DNA of 64,000 nt from Microstegium vimineum (lineage: Eukaryota; Streptophyta; Magnoliopsida; Poales; Poaceae). A program made the position numbers and the translations under genes. Numbering within the stretch: the first letter of the stretch is position 1; each line of letters opens with the position of its first letter. Below the pieces are notes generated by a model, which searched no databases, was not told the origin of the DNA, and worked only from the letters and a program-made list of their open reading frames with translations. Positions 57,501 through 64,000 of this stretch are shown here, one piece after another. The DNA lies in assembly GCA_022036555.1 (NCBI GenBank), contig CM039130.1, positions 9,641,964-9,705,963 on the forward strand. The letters are read 5' to 3'.

Positions 57501-58917
57501 GATCGACCACCAGAGCGCGTACTGGGGATAGGAGACCCTCGAGCTGGCCGACCCTCGAGACCCCGAGCGGATCTTCCTCACGCTCGACGACCAGGCCCGA
57601 GCTCAGGACGTGGGAGCACCTGGAGGAGTTCCGGGCATGGTTCGAGCACTTGGTGCGCCTTGCCGCGGAGGTTGATGCCGTGGACATGTGTCGGGGGATG
57701 GAGGTGGGTTTCGTTCTCCCTTCGATTTTGCTTGGATTGTCTGACTGTTCTTTTCTGATGATCTTCCTTTTCATCCCTGTCAGACGCTGAGGGCGAGGTC
57801 ATACGACAAGTCCCAGTTCATCCTTCGGGCGCAGGAGCAGCTCCCCGCCCTCCATACTTCGCTGGAGAAGGCGGAGGCCGAGGCCGCCCAGGCGAGAGCC
57901 GAGGCGGCAACCGCGCGGGAGGAGGCCGAGTCCAAGGTCGCCCATGCGAGGGCCGAGGTGATGGCCGTACAGGAGGCTGCCCAGGCCGCCCAGGAGACGG
58001 CGCAGTCGAAGATCGACGACGCCCTCCAGGCGGTCATCAAGGTTGGGCAGCAGCGGGATGCTGCCCTGGAGGCCCAGCGTCAGGCAGAGGAGGAGGCCGC
58101 CCGGCTGAAGGAGGAGCTGGCCCGGGCAGCGGAGAGCATCCGGGGGCTCCGGGGGGACGTCGACGCCATCTCCCGCGGACGAGAGGGCTCGGACCCGGGT
58201 GGCCTCTCTGGGGGTGGTTGCGGCCAACCAGAAGAGAGCCCTCAATGACGCTAGCAAGGTCATCGAGGGCCTCGAGGCTAAAGTCGGCGACCAGGCCACC
58301 GAGCTCGTCGACGTCCACAGCCAGCTCAAGAGGACCGAGCATGGCTACGTCACCCTGGAGGCGCATGCCCAAGGTAAGCTTTTTGAAATTGTTGCTGAGT
58401 CTGCCCGGTCTCAACCTTTTTCCTGCTATTTTGGTTTTGACTGAGTTTTGTGCTTGTTTTGGCAGAGCTCGCAGCAGACAAGGCCCGAGCCCACGAGGAC
58501 CTGACCAGTCTTCAGGGCCTCCTCGGGGCGGAGGCGAGCCTTAACGAGAGGCTCGAGGGCGCTATCTCCTCCTTCTGCGACGACCTCATGGTCGAGCCGG
58601 AGCCGACGGTCGAGGGCGACGCTCGAGGAGACTCCCTGCTATGCCGCTTCTACTCCATGACGCAGGAGGTGACGGAGCACGTCCGTGCTGCCCTGCATGT
58701 GGGCGTGAAGCGGGCGCTCGCGGTCGTCAGCTCGGGCTACAACTACGACCTCAACGTCGTCGCCAGCGGGTTAGTCACCGACCCGAGGCTGACTGACGAA
58801 GAGAACGACGCGAGGTGCCACGAGCTGATCGAGCTTGCGGAGGTGCCCGGAGGCGAGCTGGCGAAGCTCTTCGAGCCCGAAGTGCTCCCCTCGGTGGACG
58901 GAGATGGCGCCGAGTAG
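54570..58917 (+). pseudogene. Antisense six-exon gene of the gypsy element (Transposase_28-like plus coiled coil)
   Basis: Six exons with GT...AG junctions and 80-96-bp introns: A to 55657, B 55743-56393, C 56490-57220, D 57302-57703, E 57784-58373, F 58466-58917. C/D (SLSRG-LFSRP), D/E (DMCRGME-TLRARSYDK) and E/F (AHAQ-ELAADK) join in frame. Exon A has the domain Pfam calls Putative gypsy type transposon: GYVVSFEVFHRAGLGAPPSR, LLRGILHHYGVELQHLTPNG, FAAVCKGYLGIE. Exon B is Lys/Arg then Asp/Glu-rich, C Ala-rich, E a long coiled coil (LEKAEAEAAQARAEAATARE). Lesions: TAG at 55097, TGA at 55250 (Trp expected), frameshifts near 56220 and 58185, stops in D, a one-base mismatch of phase at A/B, and no clear start codon (a GTG stands before PSTPTPERVSLP). 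Function unknown; known relatives occur in the same place in Tat elements. Confidence 0.75.
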
Positions 58918-59214
58918 CTCCCCTCTTGAAGCTCTCCTCCCCTAGCCCCTGGATGTTGTCAATGAGCTTCTGCAGATTCTTCACCTTCCGATGTGGCCAA
59001 CGCGTGTGCCCAGCTTCCTGCATTGCTTTTTGAGGACGGTGACCCCCACGTTGAGCTCCTGCGCCGCCTACTTGATCAGCACGGAGAAGAGCCGCGAGAC
59101 CTGCTTGGAAGTGAGTTGATCGAGCTTGCGGAGGTGCCCGGTCTCGAGCTGGCGAAGCTCTTCGAGGCTGAAGTGCTCCCCTCGGCGGATGGAGATGGCG
59201 CCGAGTGGCCCTAG
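58822..59214 (+). repeat. Direct repeat of the antisense gene tail flanking a foreign insert
   Basis: 58822-58917 and 59113-59214 both encode ELIELAEVPG, then ELAKLFE and VLPSxDGDGAE. The second copy ends WP-stop. Between them lies the RWP-RK fragment. Confidence 0.85.
58918..59112 (-). pseudogene. Captured RWP-RK (RKD-type) transcription factor fragment
   Basis: On the minus strand: SKQVSRLFSVLIK, TAG, AAQELNVGVTVLKKQCRKLG, then after a one-base shift RWPHRKVKNLQKLIDNIQ and GLGEE. This is the RWP-RK DNA-binding domain, with the helix LNVGxTxLKKxCR, the name-giving RWPxRK motif and the following amphipathic helix; the spelling is closest to RKD-type proteins that control egg-cell and gametophyte genes. 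Only about 65 residues are present. The TAG stands where Gln is expected (CAG to TAG). It lies inside the retroelement, between two copies of the antisense gene tail and opposite to that gene, but in the same sense as gag-pol. A transcript of the element would include it as sense RNA. Confidence 0.8.
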
Positions 59215-59770
59215 GCCTGCGAGCCAAATCTGGACAGGAAGGTCCATGTAACAGTTAGGCTTTTGTAATGATACAATGCTGAGCCCCCGAGGGCTTCTTA
59301 TATCTAATGCGTTTTGTTCGAGATGCATCTTGTTATTTTTATTTCTCGAGCTCTCTCTGCTTTTCTTTGCCTGAGTCGTCACTTGTGGACTTAAGTGTTC
59401 GACGCACGCTCATATCCCTAGAAGGGGGGGGGAGCGAGCGGGGATACCGTAGCCCTGGGGCGTAGGAGAGTCCCTGGCTCGACGGCCCGCGACCCTTAGG
59501 GAGTTCGAGGCGTCTTTACTTAGTCATGAAGCATACTCGGGGCAAAGATCGAGAGGGAAAAGCCAAGTTTCGAAAAAACGTTCGAGTTTTTAGGGGACTT
59601 AGGAGGGGGGTCCCCCCCTGTCAGCCCCCGAGGGAGGCTTGACTTTGCCGGGGCAGAGTCGAGGCTACCTTAGAGTTACGAACAAACGTGAAATGTGTTT
59701 CGAAAACATTTTATTCATTCGTAATGCGCTAAGGGTACATAATGCGGGAAATGTACAACGCGTCGAGGCC
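59215..59770 (-). other. Untranslated region between integrase and the antisense gene
   Basis: Matches 17130-17680 of the small relative. Both the pol transcript (minus) and the antisense gene (plus) end here, so the two are convergent. Confidence 0.7.
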
Positions 59771-60916
59771 TTAGGGATAGAAACGACGTAGTTGTTCGAT
59801 GTTCCACGCGTTGGTGAGGATCTCGCCATTCTTGTTCTTCAGTTTGTAAGTGTCGGGCTTCAGCACCTCAGCCACGATGAAGGGTCCCTCCCAAGGTGGC
59901 GTCAGCTTGTGACGTCCCTTGTTGCTTTGTCGACGGCGCAGAACGAGGTCGTCGACGTCGAGGTCCCTTTTGCGTACGTTTCTGTTGTGGTAGCGCCGCA
60001 GCGTCTGCTGGTACTTTGCCAACTTGAAGAGGGCCACGTCTCGGGCTTCCTCGAGCTGGTCGAGGGAGTCCTCTCGGGCTGCTGTGTTGGCTTGCTCGCT
60101 GTATGCCTTTAGTCGAGGGGGCCCGTACTCGAGGTCGGTGGGGAGGACAGCCTCGGACCCATAGACCAAGAAGAACGGAGAGAACCCTGTGGCTCGACTT
60201 GGTGTCGTTCGGAGACTCCATAGGACAGCGGGCAGCTCATCGACCCATCTCCTGCCATGTCTGTTCAGTCGATCGAATATCCTTGGCTTGGGGCCCTGCA
60301 AAACCATACCGTTGGCGCGCTCGACCTGGCCGTTAGTTCGAGGGTGGGCAACTGCAGACCAATTCACCCTGATGTGGTGGTGGTCACAGAAGTCCAAGAA
60401 CTTTTGGCCGGTGAACTGCGTGCCGTTGTCGGTGATGATGACGTTGGGGACCCCGAAGCGGTGGATAATGTCGGTGAAGAATAACACGACTTGTCGAGAC
60501 TGGATGTTGGCGATGGGTCGAGCCTCGATCCATTTCGAGAACTTGTCTATAGCCACGAGGAGGTGGGTGTGGCCACCCTTGGTTCTTTTTAGGGGGCCGA
60601 CCATGTCGAGCCCCCATACTGCGAACGACCAAGTTATAGGTATCATCTGAAGAGCTTGGGCGGGCAGGTGGGTCTGCCTTGCATAGAATTGGCATCCCTT
60701 GCAAGATCGGACGAGTCTGGGGGCGTCGGTGACGGCTGTCGGCCAGTAGAAGCCTTGTCGAAAGGCACTTCCTACTAGCGTTCTCGGCGCCACGTGGTGG
60801 CCGCAAGCCCCCGAGTGTAGATCTTTCAGCAATGCCCTCCCCTCCTCGAGGGTGAGGCAGCGTTGAAGTATCCCGGAAGGGCTACGTCGATACAGCTCGC
60901 GGCCGTCCCCATACAA
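59771..60916 (-). CDS. Gypsy integrase (open frame, part of broken pol)
   Basis: 381 codons. HHCC zinc-binding region: H34 and H40/H41 (LLKDLHSGACGHH), then C72 and C75 (SCKGCQF). Catalytic triad D104 (WGLDMVGPL), D163 (IITDNGTQF) and E199 (NGQVERAN), the last two separated by exactly 35 residues. The C-terminal part has the GPF/Y-like element PPWEGPFIVAEVLKPDTYKL and ends NIEQLRRFYP. All expected catalytic residues are present and no stop lies in the 381 codons. The usual upstream continuity with RNase H is lost through frame breaks, one at a poly-G run near 61019-61032. In an active element it would be released by the protease and insert cDNA. Confidence 0.9.
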   Translation of the reverse strand: MYGDGRELYRRSPSGILQRCLTLEEGRALLKDLHSGACGHHVAPRTLVGSAFRQGFYWPTAVTDAPRLVRSCKGCQFYARQTHLPAQALQMIPITWSFAVWGLDMVGPLKRTKGGHTHLLVAIDKFSKWIEARPIANIQSRQVVLFFTDIIHRFGVPNVIITDNGTQFTGQKFLDFCDHHHIRVNWSAVAHPRTNGQVERANGMVLQGPKPRIFDRLNRHGRRWVDELPAVLWSLRTTPSRATGFSPFFLVYGSEAVLPTDLEYGPPRLKAYSEQANTAAREDSLDQLEEARDVALFKLAKYQQTLRRYHNRNVRKRDLDVDDLVLRRRQSNKGRHKLTPPWEGPFIVAEVLKPDTYKLKNKNGEILTNAWNIEQLRRFYP

Positions 60917-61059
60917 GACATAGGTTTTGGCGCGTCGGGCTATACGGCGGGCCTCGGTGCGGTCTTCTGGGAGCTCGCCCCGTGTTAGATACTCGAGGTA
61001 GGGTGCGCGCCAATCCGTCGGGGGGGGGGGGTTGGCGCTGCGGCAGCCCAGTCGATCTC

Positions 61060-61620
61060 CATGACTTCTTCCCCGTTCGACGGGGGATCAGTCGAGGGGG
61101 GTGGATCGACCCCTTGCTCGAGGGTGGGAGCCCCCGAGTCTAGGTCGACGGATGGCTTGTGGAGGTCCCTCGAGAAGACGTCGGGAGGAACCGTACCTCG
61201 AGTAGACGCGATTTTGGCCAGCTCGTCGGCAGCTTCGTTGTACCGGCGGGCGGTGTGGTTGAGCTCGAGACCGTAGAATTTGTCCTCGAGATTTCGGACC
61301 TCCTTGCAGTAGGCTTCCATCTTAGGGTCGTGGCAGCTCGAATCTTTCATCACTTGGTCGATCACCAACTGTGAGTCCCCCGCACGTCGAGGCGTCGAAC
61401 CCCAAGCTCGATGGCGATGCGCAGGCCGTTGACGAGGGCCTCGTACTCGGCTACATTGTTGGAGGCGGGGAAGTGGAGACAGATGACGTAGCGCATGTGA
61501 ACCCCTGAGGGTGATATGAACAGAAATCCGGCGCCTGCCCCCATCTTCATCAACGATCCATCGAAGTACATGATCCAGAGCTCGGTCTGAACTTGCGCCG
61601 GGGGTAGTTGGGTGTCGGTC
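61060..61620 (-). pseudogene. Gypsy RNase H domain, frameshifted
   Basis: N-terminal half: MYFDGSLMKMGAGAGFLFIS (first Asp) and NVAEYEALVNGLRIAIELGV (Glu), in the 61362-61571 frame. After a lost base near 61380 the rest is in another frame: GDSQLVIDQVMKDSSCHDPK (Asp) and YNEAADELAKIAS (last Asp). All four DEDD residues are therefore present but not in one frame. It would degrade the RNA strand during cDNA synthesis. Confidence 0.85.
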
Positions 61621-61621
61621 C

Positions 61622-61843
61622 ATTCTCCTTGATGAATCTGGCCTTCAAAAGTTTATCAACCTCCTCCCCGATGATCCTGCGCTTCTCCTCATTGAAACGG
61701 CGCAGCCGTTGCTTCACCGGTTTAGACCTGACTCGGATGTCCAAGGAGTGCTCGGCGACCTCCCTCGGAATGCCCGGCATATATGAGGGGCTCCATGCAA
61801 ACACGTCGGCGTTCGCACGGAGAAAGTCGACGAGCACGACTTC
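61622..61843 (-). pseudogene. Reverse transcriptase stub, catalytic core deleted
   Basis: From VDFLRANADVFAWSPSYMPG through KQRLRRFNEEKRRIIGEEVD to LLKARFIKE, this is the standard start of plant gypsy RT. Directly after it (near 61630) the sequence becomes the RNase H lead-in (TELW-like then MYFDGS). Fingers, palm and the YxDD box, roughly 1 to 1.5 kb in related elements, are absent. A TAG at 61844 separates it from the protease (EPK-stop-EVVL, Gln expected). Confidence 0.85.
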
Positions 61844-62404
61844 CTATTTGGGCTCGAGGGTGGCGCTGATCGTCAGCACATTCCCATCCGTGTGGCCGGG
61901 GTCGAGCGGGACGGTCTTGGTGTCCTCCGCCGGCTTGAAGTTGCCGGCGTGTCGCTTGGGGTCGGGGATCTCCCTGGACAAGTCGTCGAGGGCCGTGAGG
62001 ATGGCCGACTCCTCGACAGCTTCGACGCTTTCCACGCACTCGACGTCGCAGTCGTATGTGTGCTCGTGGGAGGTGTCGACGGTGATGACCCCCGTGGGCC
62101 CTGGCATCTTCAACTTTAGGTAGGCGTAGTTCGGGATGGCCATGAACTTGGCGTACCCCGGTCGACCGATGATGGCGTGGTAGATGCCACGAAATGCAAC
62201 CACCTCGAAGGTGAGCTCTTCCTTTCGGAAGTTCGAGGGGATGCCGAAACAAACGGGTAGTTTGACGCGGCCGATCGGGAGTGCCTTCTTCCCTGGAACG
62301 ATCCCGTGGAATCCCCCCGCACTAGGCAGGAGCATGGTCCTCGGGATCCCCAGGAGGTCGAGGGTCTCGGCGTAGATGATGTTGAGGCTGCTTCCCCCAT
62401 CCAT
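61844..62404 (-). pseudogene. Gypsy aspartic protease
   Basis: Starts MDGGSSLNIIYAETLDLLGI; the D-G-G-S-S spelling of the active site is typical of Tat-type plant gypsy proteases. Continues RVKLPVCFGIPSNFRKEELT, FRGIYHAIIGRPGYAKFMAI and a linker to EPK-stop. Upstream, the gag-protease link (SQKVL-MDGGSS) is in a different frame from the rest of gag. It would process the polyprotein. Confidence 0.85.
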
Positions 62405-64000
62405 AAGTACCTTTTGTGAGGCGGGTGTTGAGTATGATTGGGTCGATGATGAGTGGGTAGACCCCTGCGTTGGGGACGTGCTCGGGGTGGTCGTCCTGGT
62501 CGAAGGTGATCGACGTGTGGGACCAGTTGAGATATCGAGGAGCCTGGGCTCGAACGGAGAAGACCTCTCGACACTCCCTCTTGCGCTGGCGCGTGCTGAG
62601 CCGAGTCAAGGGTCCCCCGTAGATCATGTAGCAGTCGTGGATTTCGGGGAAGCCCCCTTTCTTGGCATCTCCCTTGACGTGGAGGTCGTAGGGTGGATCT
62701 TTCTTGCCGTCGTCTTTCTTGAAGCCAGGAGGGATGAAGTGCTTTCTAAGCATGCGACAGTCCTCGAGACGGTGGTTGGCCAGTCCCATATGATAGGGAC
62801 AGGGCTCCTTCAGCATCTTGTCGAAGACGCCCCCATCGGGAGGGGGCCCTCGAGGCTTCTTCTTGTCTACTGCAGCGACAAGATCGTCGCGCTCGACGTC
62901 GGGCTCGACGTTGCGTCGGCCCGGCTGGTTCTTCTTTTTCTTCTTCTTGCCGCCATTGCCGTTGTTGTTCCTTTTGGGCCCATTGTTCTTCTTGGGCCCG
63001 TTGTCCGAGCCCCCGGGCTCGTCCGCCTTGCCCTTCCCCTTGTCTGGAGGTATCTGGAAGAACGCGCCAATGGCTTCCTCGCCAGCCACGTAGTTGGCGA
63101 TGATGTCCATGAGCTCGTTGGCGGTCTTGGGGTGTTTCGTCCCAGCTCCCGCACCAACTCCTGGCAGGTCGTTCCGACGATGAACGCCGTGATGACCTCG
63201 TGGTCGGAGATGTGGGTTAGTGCGGTACGCTGCCTCGAGAACCGTCGAGTGAAGGCGCGGAGGGTCTCCCCTGGTTTCTACTTGCAGCTGCGGAGATCCC
63301 AGGGGTTGCCTGGTCGCTCGTAGGTGCCTTTGAAGTTTCCCTCGAAGATCCTGACCAGGTCGGGCCAGTCTTGGATCAAGTTCGGGGGTAACTCCTCGAG
63401 CCATCTGCGAGCGGTGTCGGAGAGGAACAGTGGGAGTTGCCGAATGATGACGTGGTCGTTGTCGGCTCCTCCCAGCTGACATGCCAACCTGAAATCAGCG
63501 AGCCAAAGCTCCGGCTTGGTTTCGCCGTTGTACTTGACCAGGCTGGTAGGTGGACGAAAGCGGACAGGTAAGGCGGTTCGCCGGATGGCTCTGCCGAAGA
63601 CTCGGGGCCTTGGCGGCTCCGGAGACCGACATCGATCTTCGTCGCTGTCGTAGCACGCACCTCGGTGAGCACTGTAACCTCGAGCCTCGGCGTCGCCGTA
63701 CCGGCGTCGATTTTTTACCCGTGGTAGTCGATCGTCGACGATGCATTCTCGAACTGGTCGTCGCTCTACTTGGCCTTGGGGTGCTTTGTCCTGGTGGACG
63801 AATACCTCTAGATTTTGTCGAGGGGGTACTTCCTGACGCTCGGAGGCAACTCCTCGACGCCTCGAGGCCAAGCTCTCCGCCTGCTGCACAGCCGCAGTTT
63901 GGAGAAGCCCCTGGATTTCGTTCCTGATGCGTCGTGCTTGGGGTGTCGATGGCGCCGGCATATCGCGGAGCAGCATTGCGGCCGCTACGACATTTTGGCT
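62405..64000 (-). pseudogene. Gypsy gag, continuing beyond the window
   Basis: The N-terminal part carries AAAMLLRDMPAPSTPQARRI (incomplete at the window edge). Capsid: PTSLVKYNGETKPELWLADF, RRWLEELPPNLIQDWPDLVR, NPWDLRSCK followed by TAG at 63278-63280. The small relative has CAG at the same codon, so the nonsense change is visible by comparison within the window. A lost C near 63145 shifts frame in LGRNTPKT. Downstream: a Lys-rich linker, HMGLANHRLEDCRMLRKHF and CYMIYGGPLTRLSTRQRKRE. Forms the virus-like core around element RNA in active relatives. Confidence 0.88.

Larger units (their letters stand above)
51315..64000 (-). mobile_element. Large Ty3/gypsy (Tat-like) retrotransposon, 5' part beyond the window
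   Basis: 3' LTR at 51315-52872 with the same ends and marker words as the element at 13621. The interior on the minus strand, 5' to 3', is gag (64000-62400), protease (about 62400-61840), a stub of reverse transcriptase, RNase H (61590-61080), integrase (60916-59771), an untranslated region, and then a gene in the opposite orientation (about 54.6-58.9 kb). An extra gene between pol and the 3' LTR is a known feature of Tat-lineage elements. Its own 5' LTR lies outside, so length and target duplication cannot be given. Confidence 0.88.

Noticed and set aside
1..64000. CRISPR arrays, bacterial operons or phage systems
   Set aside because: Repeats are transposon-type, genes have introns, and all recognisable proteins are plant transposon or plant host families.

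Overview
This window is intergenic DNA of a grass genome (Poaceae, probably a panicoid; the clade is an inference). It holds no intact host gene. Evidence for a grass includes Stowaway MITEs, CACTA elements with TTTGCCGAGTG subterminal repeats, a gene-capturing Mutator element, an SIRE-type Copia element, Tat-like Ty3/gypsy elements and LINE 3' ends. Almost everything is a transposable element or a remnant of one, and every coding region I examined is broken.

Layout. 1-2085: Ty3/gypsy LTR on the minus strand. 2.1-6.2 kb: AT-rich spacer with Stowaway, CACTA and other MITE pieces. 6230-8642: a Mutator element with exact 9-bp target duplications that carries exon-like host fragments, one of them from an ICT1-like peptidyl-tRNA hydrolase (Pack-MULE). 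8.6-13.6 kb: MITEs, a CACTA end, a LINE 3' end, an aspartic-protease gene fragment and an LTR remnant. 13621-21838: a complete non-autonomous Ty3/gypsy element on the minus strand. Its gag runs straight into the last codons of integrase, with the rest of pol missing. 22163-23091 and 23215-23352: two small CACTA elements with matching 3-bp duplications.

24.8-46.3 kb is a nested stack. A hAT transposase gene on the plus strand is split by a 7.06-kb CACTA element (26639-33702, TTA duplication); removing the CACTA and one TTA restores the reading frame. The same hAT gene is split again by an SIRE-type Copia element on the minus strand (about 34482-45430). That Copia carries a second hAT element (40012-44701) in its LTR, with a perfect 8-bp duplication. 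The Copia lost its 3' half.

46.3-51.3 kb is spacer with two Stowaway copies. From 51315 to the window end lies a second, larger member of the 13.6-21.8 kb gypsy family, also on the minus strand: 3' LTR, a six-exon gene in antisense orientation (about 54.6-58.9 kb, with its own TATA box), a captured RWP-RK transcription-factor fragment (about 58918-59112), integrase, RNase H, protease and gag. The catalytic core of its reverse transcriptase is deleted.

How parts relate. The two gypsy elements look like a non-autonomous/larger pair: the small one keeps LTRs, primer site and gag, while the large one keeps pol and the antisense gene but is also dead. Nonsense changes of the CAG-to-TAG and TGG-to-TGA kind recur in unrelated elements, as expected of silenced, methylated DNA.
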